Shown piece by piece: positions 1-8,651 of a stretch of DNA of 64,000 bases. The stretch lies in NCBI RefSeq assembly GCF_000023285.1, contig NC_013162.1, positions 1,156,501 to 1,220,500 on the forward strand, read 5' to 3'. Origin of the DNA: Capnocytophaga ochracea DSM 7271. GTDB lineage: Bacteria > Bacteroidota > Bacteroidia > Flavobacteriales > Flavobacteriaceae. The position numbers were made by a program, and so were the translations under genes. The notes beneath the pieces were generated by a model. That model had not been told where the DNA came from. It did no database searches and saw only the letters and a program-made list of their open reading frames with translations. Position 1 is the stretch's first letter. Every line of letters begins with the position of its first letter.

Positions 1-1342
1 ACACGGCATTATACCAGAGGGCATTCACTTCTACTACATAACCGTTGCGTGGCACGATAGCGCCGTAATCGCCTTGCGCATCAAACCACGTAAGCGGACG
101 TGTAAGGTCATCACTCCATATAAGTCCGTTAGCTTCCATACGAATATTCTTATGAGAGCCTTGCTTGTAGGCGTTTAAGATACTTTTGAGCGTATCGCCA
201 TACTCCTTCCAAAGTTGTTTCTTACTCTTAATAGTTTCCTTTTCATACTGTTGAAGCGTCCAGAAGAACCACAGAGAGGTGTCGGCATCATACTCAGGGT
301 GTATATTGTGTGTACTGATTTCCTTAGCAAAAAGCCCTTCGTAGAAGTATTTTTGAGTAGAGGTGAGCACGTCTTCAAATATCTTGGCTGTACTGCCCGA
401 TAAAGCAATACCTGGCAAGGCAATAAAAGTGTCGCGCATATTGCTGTCGAACCAGTGATAACCTGCTTTGATGCGGGTTTCGCCTGCCTTGTGAATAATA
501 AACTGAGAGGCGGCGTACTGCAAGCATTCTTCAAACGAATTGCGGTCGGCGCGTTCTTTGAGGTACTTGGTAAAGTCCTTAGCGAGGTTTTTAGGATTAG
601 CTTCCTCTAAGCTGGCTGAAAAGACGATACTTTCTCCTTTTTTGAGGCTCACTTCGAAAGCTCCTACGCTGAGGAGGTCTTCTTGGTAGTCATAACCACG
701 CTCTTTTTCCTTGGTATAATAGATGTTGTTGTTCCAATAAGCCCCACCACCAAAATTAGCGGATTTGCTGAGTTGCATATAGAGGTAAGGAAACTCTGGG
801 TATAGTTTTACACGCACGCCACCGCCTACTGCTTCGGCTTGGGTGTTGGCTACGGGGTTTTGCTTGCTAAGAGAATGTATATCGCGAAAAGCCAAGAGAG
901 GGTTTAGGCGCAAAAGGGTAGCCGAATGGGCTTCTAGTAGCGTATAGCGTATCAATACTTGGGGAGCATTGTGCATCATCAAGATTTCTTTTTTCAGCAA
1001 TACGCCACCTACTTGGTAAGTAACGGTAAATGCTTTTTCGTAGGAAATATCTACGATATACTTATGCCCGCGCGGTTCATAGGTACCTTCGTATTTATGA
1101 ACGCCGAAATTGAAATCGCGTCCGTGCTGAATGATACTTTCATCTAAGGAGGAGAGCATCACGTAGTTTTTGCCTCTGAATTTTTCAATAGGCACTACCA
1201 GTAGCCCGTGGTATTTACGGGTATTGCAAAAAACGAGAGTAGAGGAGCAGTAGCCTCCCCCTCGGTTCGTACCGAGAAACTCTCTATCCAGAGAGTATTC
1301 AAGATTAATAAGTTGGTCTTTTTTAAATGATAAATAACTCAT
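1..1342 (-). CDS. Glycogen debranching enzyme, archaeal/bacterial Gde type (3' end cut by window edge)
   Basis: This reading frame opens with ATG at 1340-1342 and runs off the left edge without a stop, giving 447 codons. Residues 21-49 contain FLGTNRGGGYCSST followed by NTRKYHGLLV, which is the N-terminal signature of the amylo-alpha-1,6-glucosidase (GDE) family. Further on, AGYHWFDSNMRDTFIALPG matches the (alpha/alpha)6-barrel motif usually read as GYPWFxxWGRDTxIALPG, and the visible end contains LTWFDAQ and NALWYNAV, also typical. The family hydrolyses alpha-1,6 branch points of glycogen in the cytoplasm. It lies downstream of, and in the same direction as, the branching enzyme at 1864-3828, so the pair probably serves glycogen turnover. 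The catalytic C-terminal end lies outside the window. Confidence 0.9.
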   Translation of the reverse strand, partial: MSYLSFKKDQLINLEYSLDREFLGTNRGGGYCSSTLVFCNTRKYHGLLVVPIEKFRGKNYVMLSSLDESIIQHGRDFNFGVHKYEGTYEPRGHKYIVDISYEKAFTVTYQVGGVLLKKEILMMHNAPQVLIRYTLLEAHSATLLRLNPLLAFRDIHSLSKQNPVANTQAEAVGGGVRVKLYPEFPYLYMQLSKSANFGGGAYWNNNIYYTKEKERGYDYQEDLLSVGAFEVSLKKGESIVFSASLEEANPKNLAKDFTKYLKERADRNSFEECLQYAASQFIIHKAGETRIKAGYHWFDSNMRDTFIALPGIALSGSTAKIFEDVLTSTQKYFYEGLFAKEISTHNIHPEYDADTSLWFFWTLQQYEKETIKSKKQLWKEYGDTLKSILNAYKQGSHKNIRMEANGLIWSDDLTRPLTWFDAQGDYGAIVPRNGYVVEVNALWYNAV

Positions 1343-1363
1343 ATTTCAATTAACAATTAATAA

Positions 1364-1390
1364 TTGACAATTGACATTGTCAATTGTCAA
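1364..1390. repeat. 27-nt perfect palindrome of CAATTGTC units, left flank of S23-family gene
   Basis: TTGACAATTGACA (1364-1376), one T, then TGTCAATTGTCAA (1378-1390) form a perfect 13-bp inverted repeat. It lies between the debranching enzyme start and the stop of the four-helix-bundle gene. Related CAATTGTC repeats lie at 1844-1876 on the other side of that gene and at 18262-18292. Confidence 0.85.
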
Positions 1391-1403
1391 AAGGGTGTGA
1401 TTA

Positions 1404-1781
1404 TTAGTTTTTATTAGAACTTTCTTTTTTGGTGTTTTCTTTCTTAGTTTTAATTATTGAAATGAGTAGTTTTAATATTTCTTTGCAGTTAGCTATTATT
1501 GATTCATATTCTTTCTCATTAAGATATTGAGTTGCATATAATAGATCTAACCAATATTCAGTTTCGTTAGCTTCTTTGAGTCCTATTTGTAATTTATGTA
1601 TGAAATCACTATCACTTTCAGCGTGTTCTGATTCTCTTATGCAAGCACCTACCGAAGTAGCACAACGCAACAATTGTTTACTGATTACAAATTCTCTTTT
1701 ATCTTCTTGTAATATTCTTGTAAGTTTTACAATTCGAATAGCAAAATCAAAAGACTTTTCTTTAACAATATTGTTTTTCAT
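1404..1781 (-). CDS. Four-helix-bundle protein, 23S rRNA intervening-sequence (S23/IVP) family
   Basis: The product is 125 residues, almost entirely alpha-helical, and rich in Lys and Glu. It contains the family pattern seen in four-helix bundle proteins encoded inside 23S rRNA intervening sequences: SFDFAIRIVKLTRIL near the start, then SKQLLRCATSVGACIREA-like sequence (here IRESEHAES), KLQIGLKEANETEYWLDLL in the middle, and an ICKEILKLL-like last helix. No biochemical function is established for the family; it is structurally related to Avd, the accessory protein of diversity-generating retroelements. The gene sits alone between two glycogen genes and is bracketed by CAATTGTC repeats at 1364-1390 and 1844-1876, which suggests it was inserted there as a small unit. 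No reverse transcriptase or rRNA is nearby. Family assignment is firm; role is unknown. Confidence 0.85.
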   Translation of the reverse strand: MKNNIVKEKSFDFAIRIVKLTRILQEDKREFVISKQLLRCATSVGACIRESEHAESDSDFIHKLQIGLKEANETEYWLDLLYATQYLNEKEYESIIANCKEILKLLISIIKTKKENTKKESSNKN

Positions 1782-1843
1782 AATTTTTCAATAGATGATT
1801 AATAGTAATCACAATTAATAATTAACACAATCTGGCTCACAAC

Positions 1844-1876
1844 CAATTGTCAATTGTCAATTATCAATTGTCAATT
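1844..1876. repeat. CAATTGTC repeat cluster, right flank of S23-family gene
   Basis: Four overlapping CAATTGTC or CAATTATC units run from 1844 to 1876. The array overlaps the last codons of the branching enzyme: read on the minus strand it supplies ATT GAC AAT TGA, i.e. the final residues I-D-N and the stop. Confidence 0.8.
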
Positions 1877-3828
1877 TTTAATACTATTCCAATTCTCGCG
1901 GGTATATACAACGACAGCAAATTCTCCTTGCCGGTGTACTGCGTAAAATGCTCTACGCTTTCATCGATGCGGTTATCACCTCCAAAGGCGGGGTTATCGG
2001 TGTTGAGTATGGTGGTGTACTTGCCTGCTGGCACATCAAACTGATAATCGGTGTAGGAGGTGGTGGGGTTGAAGCTGAAAACAAATAAGTACCCACTGCG
2101 CTCGAATATGAGTAGCTGTCGCTCGATGTCGCGCACCAATATATGGGGTTCTCGGTCTAGGAACTTACTATCGGTAGCAAAGTGTATCATCGCGCTATCA
2201 AAAGCGTTGAGGTATTTAAACTTTAAGTTAGAGTCGTCTACCAAACTCCATAGCCTGCGTGCGTGTGCATAACTCCAGTTGTTGCCTTGGCGAGGAAAGT
2301 CAATCCACTCAGGGTGTCCCCATTCGTTGCCCATAAAGTTGAGGTATCCCCCACCTGCGGTACCAAGAGTTACCAAACGTATCATCTTGTGCAAAGCCAT
2401 CGCACGGTCGATGATGAGACTGTGGTCGAATACGCTCATTCCGGTATACACTTCCTTATCAGTAAGCCAGAAAAATATCGTTTTATCACCCACCAAGGCT
2501 TGGTCGTGGCTTTCGGCATAACTGATGGTGCGTTCTTCGGCGCGTTTGTTAGTCAATTCGTAATAGATATTGCCTACGTGCCACTGCTCATCGGGGACTT
2601 CTTTAAGGAGCTTAATCCAATAATCAGGAATACCCATACTCAGCTTGTAATCGAAGCCTATGCCTTTTTCAGCAATAGGCGAAGCAAGACCGGGCAATCC
2701 GCTCATCTCTTCGGCAATGGTCAGCGCTTCGGGGTAGAGCTCGTGAATAAGTTGGTTAGCCATAGTAAGATACACCAAAGCGTCGTCGTCCTCATTGCCA
2801 TCATAATAGAAACTATAATCGGTAAAGGCTTTGCCTAAACCGTGATCGTAATAAATCATACTAGTAACCCCGTCGAAGCGGAAACCGTCGAAGCGATATT
2901 CTTCTAACCAATACTTACAGTTAGAAAGTAAAAAATTCAGTACTTGGGGCTTACCATAGTCAAAACAGCGGGAGTCCCAAGCAGGGTGTTTACCGCGCTC
3001 ACCGCGGTGGAAGTAAAGATAGTCGGTACCGTCGAAGTGGCTGAGCCCTTCTGCCTCGTTGCTCACCGAATGCGAGTGTACAATATCAAGCAGTACACGT
3101 ATGCCCAAGCCGTGCGCAGCATCGATGAGTTCTTTGAGTTCTTCGGGGGTGCCAAAGCGTGAACTCACCGCAAAGAAGTTAGCTACCTGATAGCCAAAAG
3201 AGCCGTAGTAAGGGTGCTCTTGTATTGCCATCAGTTGGATTGTGTTATAGCCCAAGGCTGCGATACGGGGCAGTACATAGAGGCGAAACTCTATAAAAGT
3301 ACTCACGCGCTGGTGTTCGGTACTCATCCCTATATGTGCTTCGTAGATAAGTGGATGTGGAGTAGCTTTGGGGCGTGGGTGTTGCCAAGGGTAGGGGTGC
3401 TCGGGGCACCACACTTGGGCAGAAAACACCTTGGTATAGTCGTCCTGCACGGCACGAGTAGTATGTGAGGGGAGGCGTTCGCCACTGCCTCCTTCCCATT
3501 CCACAAGTAGTTTGTAGAGCATTTCGTGGCGGAGGATATTAGCAGGAACACGCAATTCCCAGTCTTGGTCGTTTAGTTTAGTGAAAGAATAGTGTTTGTT
3601 TTTTTGCCAGTCGTTGCTATCGCAAAGAAGAAAGATAGCCGTTGCATTTGGAGCCCACTCGCGTAGCACCCATTCTGTATGAGTACGGTGCAGACCGTAG
3701 TAGAGGTGCGAATTACAAGCATCAGCCAGGCACTTAGCGTCCCCTTGCACTCTATGAAGGACATCGATAAAGTGCTGATGCCTTCCCTGAATAACAGGGA
3801 GGTATGGTAGCAATAGTGGGTCGTTCAT
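1864..3828 (-). CDS. glgB: 1,4-alpha-glucan branching enzyme, GH13, eukaryote-like type
   Basis: The enzyme transfers alpha-1,4-glucan segments to alpha-1,6 positions to make glycogen branches. The sequence has an N-terminal CBM48-like region (EWAPNATAIFLL), the GH13 barrel with YEAHIGMS, the nucleophile region GFRFDGVTSM, the acid/base region in LTIAEEMSG, and NEWGHPEWIDFPR, which is typical of the eukaryote-like branching enzymes. ATG at 3826-3828 starts the protein at MNDPLLLPYLP, about 654 residues. The frame stays open up to a TTG at 3939, but those 37 residues do not look like the family and a weak promoter-like sequence (TAATTTTA at 3897-3904) lies inside them, so the ATG is preferred. 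The last three residues (IDN) come from the CAATTGTC repeat. It is upstream of the debranching enzyme on the same strand, with the S23-family gene between them. Confidence 0.92.
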   Translation of the reverse strand: MNDPLLLPYLPVIQGRHQHFIDVLHRVQGDAKCLADACNSHLYYGLHRTHTEWVLREWAPNATAIFLLCDSNDWQKNKHYSFTKLNDQDWELRVPANILRHEMLYKLLVEWEGGSGERLPSHTTRAVQDDYTKVFSAQVWCPEHPYPWQHPRPKATPHPLIYEAHIGMSTEHQRVSTFIEFRLYVLPRIAALGYNTIQLMAIQEHPYYGSFGYQVANFFAVSSRFGTPEELKELIDAAHGLGIRVLLDIVHSHSVSNEAEGLSHFDGTDYLYFHRGERGKHPAWDSRCFDYGKPQVLNFLLSNCKYWLEEYRFDGFRFDGVTSMIYYDHGLGKAFTDYSFYYDGNEDDDALVYLTMANQLIHELYPEALTIAEEMSGLPGLASPIAEKGIGFDYKLSMGIPDYWIKLLKEVPDEQWHVGNIYYELTNKRAEERTISYAESHDQALVGDKTIFFWLTDKEVYTGMSVFDHSLIIDRAMALHKMIRLVTLGTAGGGYLNFMGNEWGHPEWIDFPRQGNNWSYAHARRLWSLVDDSNLKFKYLNAFDSAMIHFATDSKFLDREPHILVRDIERQLLIFERSGYLFVFSFNPTTSYTDYQFDVPAGKYTTILNTDNPAFGGDNRIDESVEHFTQYTGKENLLSLYIPARIGIVLKIDN

Positions 3829-4054
3829 AAGGTTTGGTATTCTGGCTACGGAAAAGTCAAAAGATTGGCTTTTAGGTAAGTCAATTAAATTCGCCGTAAA
3901 ATTAAAACAATATTTTGATAATTGCAAATTTTTTTGCAATTATTTTACAATAATTTTATAGTCTGTTATGATAAACTTATGTAGTTTAATAGAATACAAA
4001 CACTTATAAAGTAGAAGACATCACTGTTAATGCTCTGTAAAAACAACTTTTTTA

Positions 4055-5332
4055 TTACTTTTTACCCACATAAATATACCCCAAAGTGCCTATCAGCAGT
4101 AAATGTAAGTAAATAGCATACATCACCAGCTGGGGGTAATCTATCGTGTCGGCAAATTTGTATAGGGCAATTACCTGCGCTCCATACGGGATAAGCCCCT
4201 GCGCATAACAAGAGAAGATATCCAATACCGATGCCACACTGCGCAACGGTATTTTAAACTGTTCAGCAATCGTTTTGCTCGTTTTCGAAGCGATGAGAAT
4301 AGCCACCGTGTTATTCGCCACGCACACATCGGCTACTGTCACCAAAAAGCCCATCCCTAAAAGAGCCGACGAGCCACTCTTGATGCGCTGAGTAATGAGG
4401 TTCATCAAAAACCGAATCCCGCCAAAATGCTCTACCAAAAACGCCAAGCCTCCTATGATAAAGTATAAGAAGAAGGTATCAGCCATTCCCATAAAACCTT
4501 TGTGAATATCAGTAGCAAACTGCAAGAAATGAAACTTGCCGTACGCAAACCCTATCATCCCCGAGATAAGAATACCTAAGAAAAGCGACACAAATACGTT
4601 TACCCCAAAAAGCGCAATTACCACCACCGCCACATAAGGCAAAATAAGCACAGCGTTAAAATCGCTATACAACTGATTGTGAAGGTGATTTTCGGCGTCA
4701 GGATTTCCTATCAACAGCAGTATGATAACCGTTAAAATCGCCATTGGTATCGCAATTTTAGCATTCGCCTTCATCTTTTCGTTCATCTGACATCCAACCG
4801 ACTGCGTGGCGGCAATCGTCGTATCCGAAATAAGAGATAGGTTATCGCCAAACATCGCCCCCGATAGCAGTGATGCGCCTATGAGTGCCGTGTTCGACTG
4901 GCTTTGGGTGGCAAGGTCAAACACTATCGGCGAAAGCGTCATAATAGTACCCACCGAAGTGCCCGTAGCAAATGAAAGAAACGACGCAATGATAAAAATC
5001 CCTACCGGGAAATACTCTGGCGATATGTAATACATACCCATATTCACAATACTATGCGTACTTCCCAAAGCATTAGCCACCGAAGCAAATGCCCCAGCCA
5101 AAAGTGCAATCATACACATTTGTAGCACATTGCTATCACCCGCCCCTTTAAAGAACAATCCTATTTTCTCTTTCATAGGAGCTCGGTAGATAAGCAAAGC
5201 CACTACCACCGAAAAAAGTGCAATAATAGGAGCAGGTAGCGAGTAGAAGTTGTCGAAATACAACCCACTACCTAAAAATAATGCTACGAATACGAGCAGA
5301 GGAATAATACTGATGATAGTTGTTTTCTGCAT
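4055..5332 (-). CDS. Na+/H+ antiporter, NhaC family
   Basis: The product is a 425-residue polytopic inner-membrane protein with roughly ten to twelve hydrophobic helices. It carries the family signature around GAMFGDNLSLISDTTIAATQ (near residues 155-175) and SFATGTSVGTIMTLSP, both characteristic of the Na_H_antiporter/NhaC superfamily. Members exchange Na+ (sometimes with organic substrates) for H+, so the exact substrate cannot be read from sequence. The gene stands alone: upstream is the terminator of tRNA-Leu, downstream is about 225 bp before the branching enzyme. The ATG start is followed directly by a hydrophobic helix, as expected. Confidence 0.85.
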   Translation of the reverse strand: MQKTTIISIIPLLVFVALFLGSGLYFDNFYSLPAPIIALFSVVVALLIYRAPMKEKIGLFFKGAGDSNVLQMCMIALLAGAFASVANALGSTHSIVNMGMYYISPEYFPVGIFIIASFLSFATGTSVGTIMTLSPIVFDLATQSQSNTALIGASLLSGAMFGDNLSLISDTTIAATQSVGCQMNEKMKANAKIAIPMAILTVIILLLIGNPDAENHLHNQLYSDFNAVLILPYVAVVVIALFGVNVFVSLFLGILISGMIGFAYGKFHFLQFATDIHKGFMGMADTFFLYFIIGGLAFLVEHFGGIRFLMNLITQRIKSGSSALLGMGFLVTVADVCVANNTVAILIASKTSKTIAEQFKIPLRSVASVLDIFSCYAQGLIPYGAQVIALYKFADTIDYPQLVMYAIYLHLLLIGTLGYIYVGKK

Positions 5333-5451
5333 AGTTATTGTTTGTTTTATAGCAAATCAAAATTGATGTTTACAAGAAAATAGCAACATCTATTCTATTG
5401 CTTTTGCGGTATACATTCCACCCCCTCATTTATCTTTACCCTACCATAAAA

Positions 5452-5487
5452 ATAAAAAAGCCTTAATTCACTACTGATGAATTAAGG
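5452..5487 (-). terminator. Rho-independent terminator of tRNA-Leu
   Basis: CCTTAATTCA (5461-5470) and TGAATTAAGG (5478-5487) form a perfect 10-bp stem with a 7-nt loop. On the minus strand it is followed by a run of T residues. It begins 6 nt after the 3' end of the tRNA. Confidence 0.9.
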
Positions 5488-5493
5488 CTCTTG

Positions 5494-5575
5494 TGCGGGT
5501 GAAGGGACTCGAACCCCCACGCCGTGAAGCACTAGATCCTAAGTCTAGCGTGTCTACCAATTTCACCACACCCGC
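5494..5575 (-). tRNA. tRNA-Leu (anticodon UAG)
   Basis: On the minus strand the sequence folds as a class II tRNA of 82 nt. The acceptor stem is GCGGGTG/CACCCGC with discriminator A. The D-arm is AAATTGGTAGAC. The anticodon stem CTAGA/TCTAG has loop CTTAGGA, giving anticodon TAG (DNA positions 5539-5541). There is a short variable arm and the T-arm GGGGGTTCGAGTCCC. CCA is not encoded. It has its own promoter (5606-5636) and terminator (5452-5487). Confidence 0.97.
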
Positions 5576-5605
5576 AAATGATGAACGTTTCAATGATTGA
5601 CGGCG

Positions 5606-5636
5606 CAAAAGTACAATAGTTTTTTTTAACTGCAAA
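5606..5636 (-). promoter_or_regulatory. Bacteroidetes-type promoter for tRNA-Leu
   Basis: On the minus strand, TTTG (5633-5636) is followed after 19 bp by TACTTTTG (5606-5613), matching the Bacteroidetes -33 and -7 elements. The tRNA 5' end is about 30 nt downstream. Confidence 0.75.
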
Positions 5637-5800
5637 TTTTTTCCGTGTTTTTTTATTCTTAATCTCATCTTAGCCCCACCAATACATTAATTATCAGTTA
5701 AATTTATCAACCAAAAATCATTCCTTCACCTTGCCTTCCCCTTTCCGTCACTACATTCCCCTTTAAAGGTAGCCAGCAAGAGATTTTCATCACATTTCCT

Positions 5801-5835
5801 TCGTCATTCGTCATTCGTCATTCGTCATTCGTCAT
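5801..5835. repeat. Five tandem copies of TCGTCAT
   Basis: Five exact head-to-tail copies of the 7-mer TCGTCAT occupy 5801-5835. There are no spacers, so this is a simple tandem repeat that could vary by slippage, not a CRISPR. Confidence 0.9.
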
Positions 5836-6156
5836 TAATTACCCCTTTGAAGGTAGCCAGCGACAGCTGGGTATGTGTATCGCGAGAGCGGAGTATGTGT
5901 AAAAGGGGAGGTTTGTTTCCTTTTCCAGCTTGTCCCCCTTCGGGGGTTCGGGGGCTTACCGAATAAATGACTCGCCTTTGAAGGGGGCTAGGGGGAGGTT
6001 TCTATTACACTTTCTCCTTATTGCCTATGACCTAAGACCTCACACCTTCTCATTTACTAATTTTCTAATTTGCTAATTCCCTAATTATCCCTTCTCCTTT
6101 CCGTCGTACTCCCCCCTATTGCCTATGCCCTAAGGCCTATCACCTCTTCCTCTTTC

Positions 6157-6374
6157 TTTCGCCTCGAAACCCCGTTTTTAACATTTTCAGCCTTGTTGTA
6201 TTAAGTTATTAATCAACTGTTTATATACCCTTCCTATACCAATCGTCCAAGATTCGTATAAGCTTCCTATAAGCTCTCTATAAGCTAACCCCACCCATCT
6301 TACAGCTCATTTTTTACTTTTTACCTCAATAAGCCCTTCCGAACTTCTCCGTTTCCTTCCGAATTCCCCTAACA
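6157..6374 (+). repeat. Dispersed intergenic element, copy A
   Basis: This copy begins at TTTCGCCTCGAAACC and ends near TTCCGAATTCCCC. Its 59-nt core (6229-6287) is shared with copies B, C and D and contains three TATAAGCT units starting at 6257, 6268 and 6279, exactly 11 bp apart. Similarity extends further upstream through GCCTATGCCCTAAGGCC. No coding potential was recognised. Confidence 0.9.
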
Positions 6375-6402
6375 ACCCCAACACATCGCTTTTGCGGTAC
6401 GC

Positions 6403-6433
6403 ACTTTGCCAAAGTTTCAAACTTTGGCAAAGT
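6403..6433. repeat. 31-nt near-perfect palindrome (ACTTTGCCAAAGTTT hairpin)
   Basis: ACTTTGCCAAAGTTT (6403-6417), one C, then its exact reverse complement (6419-6433). Related hairpins occur at 17088-17102 and 18171-18213, the first also preceded by TTTGCGRTAYRCAC. Confidence 0.85.
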
Positions 6434-6467
6434 TAATCTCTTCTGATGCAAGCTTGTAACTCGCTCC

Positions 6468-6581
6468 TCATTTTCTCATTTCCTCATTTTCTCATTTCCT
6501 CATTTTCTCATTTCCTCATTTTCTCATTTCCTCATTTCCTCATTCTCTCATTTCCTCATTCTCTCATTTCCTCATTTTCTA
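6468..6581. repeat. Imperfect tandem array of TCATTTTC/TCATTTCC units
   Basis: About a dozen alternating TCATTTTC, TCATTTCC and TCATTCTC units form a pyrimidine-rich low-complexity array just before the thrS promoter. Similar shorter arrays occur near 29150-29210 and 59255-59300. Confidence 0.85.
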
Positions 6582-6602
6582 AATATTTTTCTTCATTATT
6601 TA

Positions 6603-6632
6603 TTGTCAATTACTAATTATTTTGTACTTTTG
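6603..6632 (+). promoter_or_regulatory. Promoter for thrS-infC-rpmI-rplT
   Basis: TTG (6603-6605), a 19-bp gap and TACTTTTG (6625-6632) match the Bacteroidetes consensus. The predicted leader before the thrS ATG is about 35-40 nt. Confidence 0.75.
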
Positions 6633-6673
6633 CACTTTCTAACACAACAACACCAATTTTCAACAACAAAAAA

Positions 6674-8617
6674 ATGATTAAAATCACACTACCCGACGGC
6701 TCTGTAAAAGAGTACCAAAGTGGGATTACTCCCGCCGAAATCGCAGCCTCTATCAGTGAGGGACTGGCGCGTAACGTCCTTTCTGCCAGCTTCAATGGCA
6801 AAACCATAGAAACCGTTACCCCCCTGACGACCGACGGTAGTTTAACATTATACACTTGGGATAGTCCCGAAGGTAAAAAAGCTTTCTGGCACTCCTCAGC
6901 GCACATCTTGGCACAAGCGCTCGAAGAGCTCTATCCCGGTATCAAGCTCACCATAGGTCCTGCCATCGCTAATGGTTTCTATTACGATGTCGATTTCAAC
7001 GGCAAACCTATTTCCGAAAAAGATTTTCCTGCTATCGAAGCTAAATTCTTGGAAATAGCACGAGGCAAACACCCTTTCAAAATGCGCCCTGTGAGCAAAG
7101 CCGAAGCCTTGTCGTACTACGCAGGCAAAAATGAGTACAAAACTGAACTTATCGAAGCCCTCGAAGATGGTACGATCACCTTCTGCGACCATAGTACCTT
7201 CACCGACCTTTGTCGTGGGGGGCATATCCCTAACACAGGCTTTGTAAAAGCCGTAAAAGTACTCAGCGCTGCTGGGGCTTATTGGCGTGGTGATGAGCAC
7301 AACCCACAACTCACTCGTGTGTATGCTATCTCATTCCCTAAACAAAAAGAACTCACCGAATACCTCGAACTGCTTGAAGAAGCTAAAAAACGCGACCACC
7401 GCAAACTCGGTAAAGAACTTGAACTCTTTACCTTCTCTAACAAGGTAGGACAAGGCTTACCTCTCTGGTTACCCAAAGGAGCTGCCTTGCGCGAACGCCT
7501 CGAAGCCTTCTTGCGCAAAGCCCAAAAACAAGCCGGTTACGAGCAGGTAGTTACCCCACATATCGGTCATAAGAATTTATATGTAACCTCAGGTCACTGG
7601 GATAAATACGGAAAAGATAGTTTCCAACCCATTGCCACCCCTAACGAAGGCGAGGAGTATTTACTAAAACCGATGAACTGTCCGCATCACTGCGAGATAT
7701 ACAATTCACACCCTTGGAGTTATAAAGATTTGCCAAAGCGTTTTGCCGAGTTCGGTACAGTATATCGCTATGAACAAAGTGGCGAGTTACACGGCTTAAC
7801 CCGCGTGCGTTGCTTTACCCAAGACGATGCGCACATCTTCTGTACTCCTGAACAGTTAGACGACGAGTTCAAACACGTAATCGATTTGGTGCTCTATGTA
7901 TTTGGTTCTCTTGGATTCGACAATTTTACCGCACAAGTATCGTTGCGCGACCCCGAAAACCCTACCAAGTACATCGGTAGTGATGAGAATTGGGCAAAAG
8001 CCGAAAATGCCATCATCAACGCTGCGAAAGAAAAAGGCTTGAGCTATGTAATCGAAACAGGTGAAGCCGCTTTCTACGGACCCAAACTCGACTTTATGGT
8101 GAAAGATGCCTTAGGCAGAAGCTGGCAACTCGGTACCATTCAGGTAGATTACAACCTCCCAGAGCGTTTCGACCTTTGGTATAAAGGCGCTGATAATGAA
8201 ATGCACCGCCCTGTAATGATTCACCGTGCGCCTTTCGGAAGTATGGAACGTTTTGTAGCCATTTTATTGGAACACACTGCCGGAAACTTCCCATTATGGC
8301 TCAACCCGAGTCAAGCTATCGTACTATCATTGAGTGAAAAATATGAAAATTATGCTCAAAAAGTTTTGAGATTGTTAGAAAATTCCGATATTCGCACCCT
8401 GATAGACAATCGCGCCGAAACTATGGGCAAAAAAATACGCGAAGCCGAGACCCAAAAAATCCCGTATATGCTCATTGTAGGCGAGAATGAAGAGAAAGAA
8501 GGCACCGTATCAGTGCGCAAACGCGGTGGTGAGGATTTAGGAAGTATGAGCGTAGAAGCCTTTGCCAAACTCATCAACGACGAAGTCGCTAAGTCAATTA
8601 AACAATTTGCTAATTAG
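6674..8617 (+). CDS. thrS: Threonyl-tRNA synthetase
   Basis: ThrRS charges tRNA-Thr with threonine. The 647-residue protein has the full family architecture: an N-terminal TGS domain ([14 protein letters not shown]), the editing/SAD domain with [11 protein letters not shown] and the later [14 protein letters not shown], the class II catalytic core with [12 protein letters not shown] and [15 protein letters not shown] (motif 2), motif 3 in [15 protein letters not shown], and a C-terminal anticodon-binding domain. The start ATG is immediately followed by family sequence. It begins the translation-related cluster thrS-infC-rpmI-rplT; the next gene starts 34 nt after the stop. Confidence 0.98.
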   Translation: MIKITLPDGSVKEYQSGITPAEIAASISEGLARNVLSASFNGKTIETVTPLTTDGSLTLYTWDSPEGKKAFWHSSAHILAQALEELYPGIKLTIGPAIANGFYYDVDFNGKPISEKDFPAIEAKFLEIARGKHPFKMRPVSKAEALSYYAGKNEYKTELIEALEDGTITFCDHSTFTDLCRGGHIPNTGFVKAVKVLSAAGAYWRGDEHNPQLTRVYAISFPKQKELTEYLELLEEAKKRDHRKLGKELELFTFSNKVGQGLPLWLPKGAALRERLEAFLRKAQKQAGYEQVVTPHIGHKNLYVTSGHWDKYGKDSFQPIATPNEGEEYLLKPMNCPHHCEIYNSHPWSYKDLPKRFAEFGTVYRYEQSGELHGLTRVRCFTQDDAHIFCTPEQLDDEFKHVIDLVLYVFGSLGFDNFTAQVSLRDPENPTKYIGSDENWAKAENAIINAAKEKGLSYVIETGEAAFYGPKLDFMVKDALGRSWQLGTIQVDYNLPERFDLWYKGADNEMHRPVMIHRAPFGSMERFVAILLEHTAGNFPLWLNPSQAIVLSLSEKYENYAQKVLRLLENSDIRTLIDNRAETMGKKIREAETQKIPYMLIVGENEEKEGTVSVRKRGGEDLGSMSVEAFAKLINDEVAKSIKQFAN

Positions 8618-8651
8618 CAAATTAGAATAGTGAAAGTAATTTTAAATTTAA

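Larger units (their letters stand above)
5640..6600. other. Repeat-rich non-coding spacer between tRNA-Leu and thrS
   Basis: No convincing gene was found in this stretch of about 1 kb. It holds a heptanucleotide array (5801-5835), a duplicated CCCCTTTRAAGGTAGCCAGC (about 5758 and 5839), a TTGTCCCCCTTCGGGGG hairpin (about 5935), copy A of the dispersed 11-bp-phased element (6157-6374), a 31-nt palindrome (6403-6433) and an array of TCATTTTC/TCATTTCC (about 6468-6581). Confidence 0.8.

Noticed and set aside
1404-1781. Diversity-generating retroelement accessory gene (Avd)
   Set aside because: The protein family is related, but no reverse transcriptase, template repeat or variable repeat was found nearby.
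2263-2838. 191-codon plus-strand frame
   Set aside because: It is antisense to the branching enzyme, with no promoter or family resemblance.
5471-5668. 65-codon open frame on the minus strand
   Set aside because: It runs straight through tRNA-Leu and its promoter, so it is not a gene.
5801-5835. CRISPR-like short array
   Set aside because: The units are contiguous 7-mers without spacers and no cas gene is present.
5614-6673. T-box or other riboswitch upstream of thrS
   Set aside because: The predicted leader is only about 40 nt and no T-box sequence or specifier structure was seen.
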